A stretch of 20,268 nucleotides of DNA, from contig DCII01000025.1 of the NCBI GenBank assembly GCA_002315935.1, positions 1 through 20,268 of the forward strand, given 5' to 3'. Source of the stretch: Ruminococcaceae bacterium UBA1730 (GTDB lineage: Bacteria > Bacillota > Clostridia > Oscillospirales > Acutalibacteraceae). The notes beneath the pieces are model-generated. The model was not told the origin of the DNA. It did no database searches and saw only the letters and a list, made by a program, of their open reading frames with translations. This document shows, piece after piece, positions 8,247 through 15,858 of the stretch (within the stretch, counting starts at the first letter, position 1; every line of letters starts with the position of its first letter). Position numbers and translations under genes: made by a program.

Positions 8247-8591
8247 ATGCCATACATCAGAACAACAGTCAGTAAGGAACTCACAGACGAAAAAAAAGAA
8301 AGCATCAAGGCAAAGCTCGGCCAGGCTATTGCACTCATCCCCGGCAAAAGTGAATCATGGCTCATGCTTGCTTTTGAGGATAACATGAATATGTATTTCA
8401 GAGGCGAAGGGAATGAGGATTATGCCTACCTTGAGGTCAGCCTTTTCGGCAAAACCTCCGATGCGGCATATGACCGTCTTACCGCCGCTCTTTCGGAAAT
8501 AATCAACGAGGAGCTTGGAATTAACAGGGAAAATATTTACATCAAATATGAAGAAGCCGACCACTGGGGCTGGAACGGCAACAACTTCTGA
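8247..8591 (+). CDS. MIF/4-oxalocrotonate-type tautomerase family protein
   Basis: A 114-residue protein of the macrophage-migration-inhibitory-factor branch of the tautomerase superfamily. After Met removal the N-terminus is Pro (MPYI), the catalytic base of the family. The IPGKSESWLM block (31-40) and the C-terminal WGWNGNNF (107-114) are typical of bacterial MIF homologues, and the length fits a single-domain trimer subunit. No signal peptide is present. Members keto-enol tautomerise phenylpyruvate-like substrates in vitro; the physiological substrate here is unknown. The ATG follows AAGGAG with an eight-base spacer, 20 bases after the lipoprotein stop. Its TGA overlaps the ATG of the next gene (TGATG), indicating coupling. 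A longer in-frame reading from 8172 runs inside the lipoprotein gene and is not supported. Confidence 0.9.
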   Translation: MPYIRTTVSKELTDEKKESIKAKLGQAIALIPGKSESWLMLAFEDNMNMYFRGEGNEDYAYLEVSLFGKTSDAAYDRLTAALSEIINEELGINRENIYIKYEEADHWGWNGNNF

Positions 8592-8920
8592 TGAAAAACA
8601 GAATTCTTATCTGCCTTTCAGCTTTGGTGATATGCGTTATAATTATTTTTCTGAATATTTCGGATTTGCCCAAATATCAGCAAAATGAATTTCCGTCAGC
8701 TTCACCAACGCAGAAATTGAATGAAGAAGGCAAAATAAATATAAACACGGCAACGGCAGAGGAGCTTACGGCTCTTTACGGAATCGGAGAGGTCAGAGCA
8801 AAAGAAATAATCAGATACCGTGAAGAAAACGGAAAAATCCTTTCAGCCGAAGAATTGCAAGCCATTGACGGAATTAATCAGTCGGTTATTGACAAAAATT
8901 CGGATATTATAACTTTTTAA
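8591..8920 (+). CDS. Short membrane-anchored helix-hairpin-helix (ComEA-like) protein
   Basis: A 109-residue protein with one N-terminal membrane helix (about 4-24), a short Pro/Ser/Gln-rich linker, and a ComEA-type pair of helix-hairpin-helix motifs. The first (about 49-80) begins INTATAEEL and has the hairpin GIGEVRAKEII; the second (about 84-108) has the weaker hairpin DGINQSV. ComEA binds incoming DNA at the outer face of the membrane during transformation. This protein lacks the SLBB-like domain found between anchor and HhH in longer ComEA proteins, and no comEC or comEB is nearby. DNA binding is therefore likely, but a competence role is unproven. The start overlaps the tautomerase stop by one base. 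The 3' end forms an AT-rich inverted repeat (8909-8925) too weak to call a terminator. Confidence 0.82.
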   Translation: MKNRILICLSALVICVIIIFLNISDLPKYQQNEFPSASPTQKLNEEGKININTATAEELTALYGIGEVRAKEIIRYREENGKILSAEELQAIDGINQSVIDKNSDIITF

Positions 8921-8974
8921 GTTATCAAATAAATTATCGGTCAGAGTACCGTTCAGATTGCGGAGGTTTTTAAA

Positions 8975-10369
8975 ATGGAAAGAATCGAAATCAAAAAGCT
9001 TTTTGATTCAGCAGAAGCATACGCCGGCAAAAGCGTAACCGTTTGCGGCTGGGTCAAAACACTCAGAGACTCAAAGGCTATCGGCTTCATCGAAGTCAAT
9101 GACGGAAGCTGTTTCAAGGGCGTTCAGATTGTTTTTGAAGCAGAAAAGGTCGAAAATTATAAAGAGATTGCGAAGCTCAATGTCGGCTCTGCCGTCAAGG
9201 TAACAGGCAAGCTTTTGCTTACCCCCCAGGCTAACCAGCCTTTTGAAATCAATGCTGATGAAATCTCAATCGAAGCAATGTCAACTCCCGATTATCCTCT
9301 CCAGAAGAAGAGGCATTCGCTTGAGTTTCTTCGCACTATCGCCCATCTTCGTCCGAGAACCAACACATTCAACGCAGTTTTCAGAATTCGTTCAACTGCC
9401 GCATATGCAATTCACAAGTTCTTTATTGACCAAGGCTTTGTTTATGCTCACACTCCTCTTATTTCCTGCTCGGACTGCGAGGGTGCAGGCGAAATGTTCA
9501 AGGTAACAACTCTTGATTTTGATAATATTCCCAAAACCGAAGACGGAGAGGTTGATTTCAGCGAGGATTTCTTCCAAAAGCCGGCATACCTTACTGTTTC
9601 GGGTCAGCTTCAGGCTGAAACAATGGCTCTTGCGTTCGGCAAGGTTTACACCTTCGGACCGACCTTCAGAGCCGAAAAATCTTACACACAGCGTCATGCT
9701 GCGGAATTCTGGATGATTGAGCCTGAAATGGCATTCGCTGAGCTGAGCGACAACATGGATGTTGCAGAAGCTATGATTAAATATGTTATAAAATATGTTC
9801 TTGAAAACTGCCCACAGGACCTTGAATTCCTCAACAAGTTCGTTGATAAGGAGCTTATCGAAAGACTTACAACGGTTGCCAATTCAGATTTCGGCAGAGT
9901 TACATACACAGATGCCGTTAAAATGCTCGAAGAGCATAATGACGAATTCGAATATAAAGTCAGCTGGGGATGCGACCTTCAGACAGAGCATGAGCGTTTC
10001 CTCACCGAAAAGATTTTCAAGAAGCCTGTTTTCGTAACAGATTATCCTAAGGAAATCAAGGCTTTCTATATGCGTCTTAACGATGACGGCAAAACCGTTG
10101 CCGCCTGTGACTGTCTTGTTATGGGCATCGGAGAAATCATCGGCGGAAGCCAGAGAGAAGAAAGACTCGATGTTCTTGAAGCAAGAATCAAGGAGCTCGG
10201 TCTTAAGCCGGAAGACTATGACTGGTATCTTGACCTTCGCAGATACGGCGGCGTTAAGCACAGCGGCTACGGCCTCGGCTTCGAAAGACTTGTTATGTAT
10301 CTCACAGGCATTGCAAATATCAGAGATGTTCTCCCGTTCCCCAGAACAACAGGTCAGGCAGATTTTTAA
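8975..10369 (+). CDS. asnS: Asparaginyl-tRNA synthetase
   Basis: A 464-residue class IIb aminoacyl-tRNA synthetase that charges tRNA-Asn with asparagine in the cytosol. An N-terminal OB-fold anticodon-binding domain (about 18-102) is followed by the class II core. Motif 2 lies around 229-250 (FRAEKSYTQRHAAEFWMIEP), the GEIIGGSQREER segment precedes the C-terminus, and motif 3 (GLGFERLVMYLTG) ends in the AsnRS hallmark LPFPRTTGQADF. The EFWMIEPE wording and the ending distinguish it from AspRS and LysRS. ATG 8975 has GGAGG at an eight-base spacer. The 54-base gap from the helix-hairpin-helix gene is too short for a T-box leader; I see no strong promoter there, so transcription may come from upstream. 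A terminator hairpin follows after 16 bases. Confidence 0.98.
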   Translation: MERIEIKKLFDSAEAYAGKSVTVCGWVKTLRDSKAIGFIEVNDGSCFKGVQIVFEAEKVENYKEIAKLNVGSAVKVTGKLLLTPQANQPFEINADEISIEAMSTPDYPLQKKRHSLEFLRTIAHLRPRTNTFNAVFRIRSTAAYAIHKFFIDQGFVYAHTPLISCSDCEGAGEMFKVTTLDFDNIPKTEDGEVDFSEDFFQKPAYLTVSGQLQAETMALAFGKVYTFGPTFRAEKSYTQRHAAEFWMIEPEMAFAELSDNMDVAEAMIKYVIKYVLENCPQDLEFLNKFVDKELIERLTTVANSDFGRVTYTDAVKMLEEHNDEFEYKVSWGCDLQTEHERFLTEKIFKKPVFVTDYPKEIKAFYMRLNDDGKTVAACDCLVMGIGEIIGGSQREERLDVLEARIKELGLKPEDYDWYLDLRRYGGVKHSGYGLGFERLVMYLTGIANIRDVLPFPRTTGQADF

Positions 10370-10380
10370 ACCGTATATTC

Positions 10381-10424
10381 AAAAAGACCGTAACGGAATT
10401 ATCCGCTACGGTCTGATTTTATTT
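10381..10424. terminator. Hairpin terminator shared by asnS and the converging phosphoesterase gene
   Basis: Stem arms 10385-10392 and 10407-10414 pair over eight bases, then after an A/C mismatch CGG pairs with CCG around the loop AATTAT. On the plus strand GATTTTATTT follows; on the minus strand TTTTGAATA follows. The hairpin begins 16 bases after the asnS stop and four bases after the phosphoesterase stop, so it can end transcripts from both sides. The minus-strand tail is the weaker one. Confidence 0.8.
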
Positions 10425-11618
10425 GAATGGATATATTACTAAATACACAAGGCTCATAAAGAAATTCTTGATTGGTGCAAAGATTTTTGCAATGAAATTT
10501 GAGCTTTCCGTTTTTTCCTCATCAACCTGCTTTTCAAAATGAGCATTGTTAAATCTGACGCTTCCCTTATAGATATAAAGGTCGGTATCATAATTCTTTA
10601 CATCATTTTCGTGAAGAGTAAAAATTCTGTAACCGTAGGGACCGGGCTTTGACATTTCGGCTCCGTAGGTGAAACCAAGCTCTATCCCGTCAACTACTCC
10701 CGAAAATCCTTCGTAATGCTCGTGGCCGAAGAACGCTCCGATAACATCGCCCTGTTCTTTCCATGCCGAAAATTGTGCCGAAGGCTCGCAGGGGAAATAC
10801 GAAAAAACATTGTGACCGTGAGCAACATCTCTCTTCAGGCGATAGAAGCCCTCGGGAGAAGCCATTGCTCCATTATCAAACGGACTGCATTCTTCAAAAA
10901 GATTGCCGATGTCATCAACATAAATATGCTGAAAAAGAAGTGACGGAACGGGTGTGCCGCCGTTTTTCAGCGTAAGAGCGGATGAAGCTGCTTTGTACCA
11001 TTCAATCTGGTCCTGTGAAACTCCACCCCTCATTGTGTCCATAATCCAAAGATTGAATGCGGTTTTTCCGCTTGAATCCTCAATTTCAAGATTGCAGTCA
11101 AGTGCACCGCCTTCATCATCGCTCATGTCAGTCAGAAGGCAATTCGAATACTTACTGTAAATCTCAAGCCATTCCTCGTTTGTGACACTGCATTTATGGT
11201 CATTATTTCCCTGAGCAATAACGAACGGAACGCCGGATTCCTGAAAAATGCTCAATACCGCATCGGCGGCAACAGTCAGATTTGCGAGAGTTGCTTCATG
11301 GTCAACCTCTCCGTTTTTCTTAACAACAACGCCTTCACGGAAGCTCTCATCATCAATTCCAATATCGCCTATCATGCTGTCTTCAACAAGGTCACCCGTA
11401 AAAACAATCAGGTCAGGGTCAGATTCCTTGATTGCAAGCCTTACAAGATTAAGCATATCATCGGCAGGATTCTGATCATCCTGAGTATCGGAAAGCTGAA
11501 GAATTCTGAAGGTTCCGTTTTCCGAAAATTTAAGTGATTTTTTATCCTCCGCTCCGGCAAAAACCGTCACGCTCATGAGCATAACCAAAGCAAGAGCAAT
11601 GCTGATTATTCTTTTCAT
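10419..11618 (-). CDS. Secreted calcineurin-like metallophosphoesterase
   Basis: A 399-residue exported phosphoesterase. It starts with a signal peptide, MKRIISIALALVMLMSVTVFA, cleaved near AGA-ED. The metal-binding blocks appear in order: LSDTQ, FTGDLVED, QGNNDH (a GNHD variant), QHIY and FGHEHYEG. Their order and wording fit the Dcr2/PAP29-like purple-acid-phosphatase-type group. It should hydrolyse a phosphomonoester or diester outside the membrane; the substrate is unknown. The C-terminus is a hydrophobic, amphipathic tail of about 25 residues (FIAKIFAPIKNFF onward) that may attach it to the membrane. ATG 11618 is chosen because the signal peptide begins there and AAGGAG lies just upstream; a longer in-frame start at 11702 lies inside the GH2 gene. 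It begins one base after the GH2 stop, with its ribosome site within the GH2 coding end, so translation is coupled. Confidence 0.9.
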   Translation of the reverse strand: MKRIISIALALVMLMSVTVFAGAEDKKSLKFSENGTFRILQLSDTQDDQNPADDMLNLVRLAIKESDPDLIVFTGDLVEDSMIGDIGIDDESFREGVVVKKNGEVDHEATLANLTVAADAVLSIFQESGVPFVIAQGNNDHKCSVTNEEWLEIYSKYSNCLLTDMSDDEGGALDCNLEIEDSSGKTAFNLWIMDTMRGGVSQDQIEWYKAASSALTLKNGGTPVPSLLFQHIYVDDIGNLFEECSPFDNGAMASPEGFYRLKRDVAHGHNVFSYFPCEPSAQFSAWKEQGDVIGAFFGHEHYEGFSGVVDGIELGFTYGAEMSKPGPYGYRIFTLHENDVKNYDTDLYIYKGSVRFNNAHFEKQVDEEKTESSNFIAKIFAPIKNFFMSLVYLVIYPFK

Positions 11619-11619
11619 G

Positions 11620-14568
11620 TTATCTCTCCTTGAACGGTCTGAATGAAACCGCAAAATCAATCGGGTCAAAATTCCATATTCTTTCAGGCTCAACCTTTTC
11701 ATAATATCCCCTGCCGCCTCTTATATCCATCTTATAATCAAGATAAACATAGGTGTTTTCCGATGGAGCAAGCTCATCATTATGAGCTGTCTTTTCGAGC
11801 ATATCGGGAGTAAAATGAGAAGCGTTGAACATGAAGCTTTCGCCAACAGGAACAAACCTTATTCCGTTTTCGCCGTCTGAAACCTCGCCGTATCTCGTCA
11901 TGAAATGTGCTCCGTTTTCAATCGGTCTGATATACGGAACAAAGTTTTCGGAAACGGTTGTTTCAAATCTGCCCATCCGCTGACCTCTGTGGCGTTCGGG
12001 ATAGCTCTCTCCGGGACCTTTTCCGAAGAAGGTCATATTCTCAAAGCCTTCAACAAGTGCAAATCTGAATCCGAATCTCGGAAGACGCATATTCATTTCC
12101 TTGAGAAGCTCTCTGAATTCGCCGTTGAAGCCGAGCTTAACGGTTCCGTCAGCGAAGAATTCATAATTCATCCTGCCCTTAAGAATGGGCACAACCGCAG
12201 GTCCGCCTATCGCAACATCGCAGGAAACCGAAAGACTGTTTTCTGTTTCGGAAACAACGGTTGAATAAGTTTTCTGAACCGCCGCCTGCATTGCGGCACT
12301 TCTTCTGTCGTCTGCCGTGCCGAACTGATTATATCCGTGAGCCATCCAGATTTCAACCTTGGCAGGCTCTGCAAGCATTTCCTTTCCGTTGAAAACAAGG
12401 GATGAAATTCTGCCGTATGGCTTATCGAATTTATAAACGCTCTCCCCTGCCGTAACGGTTATATACCGTTCATCCTCAACAAACGCAGGCTTTCCTTCGA
12501 TTTTTTCAACAGCGGAATTTTTAACAGAAAGGTCAAACTGCTCAAATCCAAGCTCTGTATCCGCCTTTGCCCAGAGGCAGTCCTCCTTTGTTCTGAAAAA
12601 CACCGTCAGATAGCATAAATCATTTTCAGAAATTTTATCGAAAAGTCTGAATTTCTTTGCACTTCTTGCAGGAATATCTGTTTCATCAATTCTGCCGCCG
12701 ATAAGCTTCTTTCCGTTGACTTCAACGCTCCATTCGGCATAAAGGTCATCAAGAGAAGCAAAATATCTGCGGTTGAAAATTTCAATTTCTCCGTTTTCAT
12801 AGCTGACTTCAAACTGCTGATAACCCTTTTTCATATCGGCAAAGCCCGGACGAAGATTTCTGCTTGGGAAAATTACGCCGTCAACACAGCAGACATCGTT
12901 ATTCGGGAAATCGCCGAAATCGCCGCCGTAGCGGTATTTTCCGCCGCCGATGTCAACTCCGTGGTCGGTAAGCTCCCAATAGCAACCGCCGAAAATCTGC
13001 GGATATTTTCTGAAAAGGTCGCAATGAGCGTGAATATCGCCCGTGCTCATTGAACAGCTGAATTCGCAAAAATAGAACGGCTTCTTTGCGTTCTTGTTTT
13101 TGCAGTATTCCTCCGTATAGTCAAGACCTGCATACATACGGCTCTCAACATCGGAAATATCGGTGTAATTTTCACCGATTGGAACCGCTTTAAATTCGAG
13201 ATGTGAATTTTCATAATGAACAATTGCCGAAGCATCACGGCTCTTGATATAGTTTCTCATTGCTCTGTGATTTTTTCCGCAACCCGATTCATTGCCGAGC
13301 GACCACATGATTACGCAGGCATGGTTTTTATCTCTTTCAAAGAGCCTTGCCGCACGGTCAACATAAGCCGGCTCCCATTCATCATCGGTTGAGAGCTTCG
13401 ACCAACGCATCCAGTCCCATGTGTCACGGTATTCGAAGCCCATTCCGTGAGTTTCAATGTCGGCTTCATCAATAATCATCAGTCCGTATTTATCACAAAG
13501 CTCGAGAAATCTCGGGTCATTGGGATAATGCGAGGTTCTGACTGCATTGCAGTTGCCGGACTTGATGATTTCAATATCTCTAATCATAAAATCCATGTCG
13601 CAGTAATAGCCTGTTTCGGGGTTTGAATCATGGCGGTTGATACCGTAAAGCTTAATGGGTTCATTGTTGAAATAAGCAATATTGCCCTTGATTTCAACTC
13701 TTTTAAAGCCTATTCTGAAAGGAATATATTCTCCGTCACACTCAACTATAAGCGTATACAATTGCGGAATTTCCGCACTCCAGAGAACTGGATTTTCAAT
13801 TTTTTCAACGGAAACCTCTTTTCCGTCAGGTGCAAGAAGTCTGCAATTGATTTTCGCATCAGCTTCAATTCTGATTTCTGCCGTGTCAAGATTTTCCGAA
13901 AGAAATGTTCTGATAAAAATATCTCTGATGCTCTTCTCGCTTCTTTCAAGGATATAAACCTCTCTGAATATTCCGGAAAGTCTGAACATATCCTGGTCCT
14001 CAAGATAAGTTCCGTCACACCATTTCACAACAAGTACATCAACCGTGTTTTCTCCGTTCACAAGATAATCGGTTATGTCAATTTCGCTTGTGCAATGGCT
14101 GACTTGGCTGTAAGCGGCAAAGCTGCCGTTGACAAAAAGATAGAAGCAGGATGAAACACCCTCAAAATTGATGAAATATTTCTTGCCGTTCTTCTTTTCA
14201 AGATTGAATTTTCTGTTATAATGACCGGTCGGATTTTCATCGGGAACAAACGGAGGATCAAGCGGAAACGGATAAAAAAGATTGCTGTAAAGCGGAACAT
14301 CATATCCCTTGCCGAGAACGGTCTGCCAGCAACAGGGAACTTTAATCTCGTCCTCAAAAGCTTTTTCGAGGAAATCTTCTTCAACATCCTCAAATGAATT
14401 ATAAAATCTGAAATTCCATGCTCCGCAAAGGTCGGTATAAAAAGCCGATTTATTCCTTTCTCCTCTGATTGCAGATGCTTCATCCTCAAAGGGAATATAA
14501 TAAGCTCTCGGATTTTCGCATCCGATATGAAGGCTCTCAAGCTCTTTATGGTAGGTTCTGAATTTCAT
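11620..14568 (-). CDS. lacZ: GH2 beta-galactosidase (LacZ-type), with changed active-site position
   Basis: A 982-residue cytosolic enzyme without signal peptide and with the five-domain LacZ order: jelly-roll sugar-binding (about 40-210), immunoglobulin-like (215-295), TIM barrel (296-585), a second immunoglobulin-like domain and the C-terminal beta-galactosidase small chain (about 700-978). LacZ landmarks present are NRH (H313), SHYPN (H347), metal ligands E372 and H374 in IETHG, acid/base E427 in GNESG, Y479, and nucleophile E502 in CEF. Known members hydrolyse beta-galactosides such as lactose. The stretch after the nucleophile reads SCSMSTG instead of the usual AHAMGNS, so E. coli His540 is replaced by C505, and Phe601 by C560. 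Specificity may therefore differ from plain lactose. The ATG follows GGGAG. It has its own promoter and is coupled to the secreted phosphoesterase. Confidence 0.93.
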   Translation of the reverse strand: MKFRTYHKELESLHIGCENPRAYYIPFEDEASAIRGERNKSAFYTDLCGAWNFRFYNSFEDVEEDFLEKAFEDEIKVPCCWQTVLGKGYDVPLYSNLFYPFPLDPPFVPDENPTGHYNRKFNLEKKNGKKYFINFEGVSSCFYLFVNGSFAAYSQVSHCTSEIDITDYLVNGENTVDVLVVKWCDGTYLEDQDMFRLSGIFREVYILERSEKSIRDIFIRTFLSENLDTAEIRIEADAKINCRLLAPDGKEVSVEKIENPVLWSAEIPQLYTLIVECDGEYIPFRIGFKRVEIKGNIAYFNNEPIKLYGINRHDSNPETGYYCDMDFMIRDIEIIKSGNCNAVRTSHYPNDPRFLELCDKYGLMIIDEADIETHGMGFEYRDTWDWMRWSKLSTDDEWEPAYVDRAARLFERDKNHACVIMWSLGNESGCGKNHRAMRNYIKSRDASAIVHYENSHLEFKAVPIGENYTDISDVESRMYAGLDYTEEYCKNKNAKKPFYFCEFSCSMSTGDIHAHCDLFRKYPQIFGGCYWELTDHGVDIGGGKYRYGGDFGDFPNNDVCCVDGVIFPSRNLRPGFADMKKGYQQFEVSYENGEIEIFNRRYFASLDDLYAEWSVEVNGKKLIGGRIDETDIPARSAKKFRLFDKISENDLCYLTVFFRTKEDCLWAKADTELGFEQFDLSVKNSAVEKIEGKPAFVEDERYITVTAGESVYKFDKPYGRISSLVFNGKEMLAEPAKVEIWMAHGYNQFGTADDRRSAAMQAAVQKTYSTVVSETENSLSVSCDVAIGGPAVVPILKGRMNYEFFADGTVKLGFNGEFRELLKEMNMRLPRFGFRFALVEGFENMTFFGKGPGESYPERHRGQRMGRFETTVSENFVPYIRPIENGAHFMTRYGEVSDGENGIRFVPVGESFMFNASHFTPDMLEKTAHNDELAPSENTYVYLDYKMDIRGGRGYYEKVEPERIWNFDPIDFAVSFRPFKER

Positions 14569-14599
14569 AATAAACTCCCGTAAATATTATTGTAATTAA

Positions 14600-14628
14600 T
14601 TTATAACATAAGTTTCCGTTTTTTTCAA
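14600..14628 (-). promoter_or_regulatory. Sigma-A promoter of the GH2 / phosphoesterase operon
   Basis: The minus strand has TTGAAA (14628-14623), a 17-base spacer and TATAAA (14605-14600), about 32 bases before the GH2 ATG. I looked for a catabolite-response (cre) element and saw no convincing match. Confidence 0.65.
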
Positions 14629-14658
14629 TGGTCTTTGCCTTATATTTTTGATATGTAC

Positions 14659-14686
14659 TTGAAAATATATAATTATTGATTATAAT
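14659..14686 (+). promoter_or_regulatory. Sigma-A promoter of the ECF / YwlG / GH16 operon
   Basis: TTGAAA (14659-14664), a 16-base spacer and TATAAT (14681-14686). Transcription should begin near 14693, on top of an in-frame GTG, which argues that the gene really starts at the later ATG. Its -35 lies only about 30 bases from that of the divergent GH2 promoter, so one regulator could control both. Confidence 0.7.
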
Positions 14687-14719
14687 ATATCTGTGATAAA
14701 TTCGGAAAAGATGATAAAA

Positions 14720-15295
14720 ATGAAACTGAAAAAAATAAATAATCTTGTAATGGCGGCACTTTTTTCAGCTCTTATCTGCCTTGCAACGCTTTTAATTACA
14801 GTCGGTTCGCCGATTGCGGGAGGCTACATCAATCTCGGAGACTGCTTTGTTTTCTCAACAATCATCGTTCTGCCGATGGGATACTCGATGCTTGCCGCAG
14901 GAATCGGCTCCGCTCTTGCGGATTTAATCAGCGGTCACGCAATTTACTCTCCCGCATCCTTTGTTATTAAGGCTTTGATGGCTCTTGTTGCATGGTTGAT
15001 TTATTCTGATACAAAAAAGAAATTTGCTCTTCCTGAAAAATCTTACTCTGTTTCGGATAAAAAGAAAAAAGCAAATTCAAGAAAAATGCTGCTTTTAAAA
15101 ATAATCTCTTCATTCACGGCTGAAATAATAATGTGTGCAGGATATTTTGCATATGAAGCGTTGATTCTCGGCTACGGAATGGGAGCTGTCACAAATATAC
15201 CCATGAACGCAATTCAGGCAATAGCAGGAATGATTTTTTCCGTTATTCTTTCAACTGCGTTTGAAAAATCAAAAATAATTTCAAAATTCAGATAA
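14720..15295 (+). CDS. ECF transporter substrate-binding (S) component
   Basis: A 191-residue integral membrane protein with five to six helices, of the ECF-type S-component family (PF07155-like). The N-terminal MAALFSALICLAT segment, the GYINLGDCFVF loop and the GSALADLISGHAIYSPASFVIKAL-type block (about 73-96) are characteristic. S components bind a vitamin or other micronutrient and dock on a shared EcfAA'T module, which is not in this window and is presumably encoded elsewhere. The substrate is unknown. A charged, lysine-rich loop follows the fourth helix. ATG 14720 is chosen because the predicted transcript begins near 14693 and GGAAA lies about 11 bases upstream; ATG 14711 is the alternative. 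First gene of a plus-strand trio, 15 bases before ywlG. Confidence 0.85.
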   Translation: MKLKKINNLVMAALFSALICLATLLITVGSPIAGGYINLGDCFVFSTIIVLPMGYSMLAAGIGSALADLISGHAIYSPASFVIKALMALVAWLIYSDTKKKFALPEKSYSVSDKKKKANSRKMLLLKIISSFTAEIIMCAGYFAYEALILGYGMGAVTNIPMNAIQAIAGMIFSVILSTAFEKSKIISKFR

Positions 15296-15310
15296 AGCGG
15301 AGGACATAAA

Positions 15311-15847
15311 ATGGATATTCTTTTTGAGCAGGCACAAGCCGCCGCAAAGGAGCTTGTTGAAAAATCGGGAATAAAGAAAGGCAATGTTGTTGTTATAGGT
15401 TGCTCAACGAGCGAGGTCATAGGCAAAAAAATCGGCACAAGCGGAAGCGTTGAGCCTGCAAAATCCGTTTATGACGGGCTTATGAGCGTATTTTCCGAAA
15501 AAGGAATATATCTTGCCGCTCAATGCTGTGAACATCTCAACAGAGCATTGATTATCGAGCGTGAAAAAGCGGAAGCAATGGGGCTGGAAGAGGTCTGCGT
15601 TGTTCCTCACCCCCATGCAGGTGGTTCGTTTGCCACTACTGCATATCATTCCATGAAAGACCCGATTGCGGTTGAGGAAATAAAAGCTGATGCAGGAATC
15701 GACATCGGCAACACCCTTATCGGAATGCATCTCAGAAGAGTTGCCGTCCCCCTTCGCCTTGAAAACAACACCATCGGCGAAGCGAAGCTCAATGCCGCCC
15801 GAACAAGACCCAAGCTTATCGGCGGAGAAAGAGCCAAATATGAATAA
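15311..15847 (+). CDS. ywlG: UPF0340 / TIGR01440 family protein YwlG
   Basis: A 178-residue soluble protein matching the B. subtilis YwlG family (DUF436) over its full length. Recognisable blocks are VVIGCSTSEVIGKKIG (about 27-42), QCCEHLNRAL (71-80), PHAGGSFATTAYH (101-113) and the IGMHLRRVAVPLR segment near the C-terminus. No biochemical function is established for the family. The conserved cysteines C31, C72 and C73 and the histidines suggest a ligand- or metal-binding site, but that is inference. The ATG follows GGAGG at eight bases. The gene sits between the ECF S component and GH16, with gaps of 15 and 11 bases, so all three are probably one operon. Confidence 0.93.
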   Translation: MDILFEQAQAAAKELVEKSGIKKGNVVVIGCSTSEVIGKKIGTSGSVEPAKSVYDGLMSVFSEKGIYLAAQCCEHLNRALIIEREKAEAMGLEEVCVVPHPHAGGSFATTAYHSMKDPIAVEEIKADAGIDIGNTLIGMHLRRVAVPLRLENNTIGEAKLNAARTRPKLIGGERAKYE

Positions 15848-15858
15848 GGGGAACTGCC

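Noticed and set aside
8909..8925. ATAACTT-TTT-AAGTTAT hairpin as a terminator before asnS
   Set aside because: The stem is almost all A/T with no following T run; it is too weak to call.
8921..8974. T-box riboswitch before asnS
   Set aside because: Only 54 bases are available and there is no specifier stem, T-box sequence or terminator; just a short CGGT/ACCG hairpin.
11619..11702. Longer start for the phosphoesterase (28 extra residues)
   Set aside because: It would bury the signal peptide and overlap the GH2 C-terminus; the ATG at 11618 has AAGGAG directly upstream.
13630..14154. A 174-residue plus-strand frame inside the GH2 gene
   Set aside because: It is the antisense shadow of conserved GH2 domains, with no domain signature of its own.
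14600..14630. Catabolite-response (cre) operator over the GH2 promoter
   Set aside because: TGAAAAAAACGG has the central CG displaced and no symmetric right half, so it does not fit the consensus.
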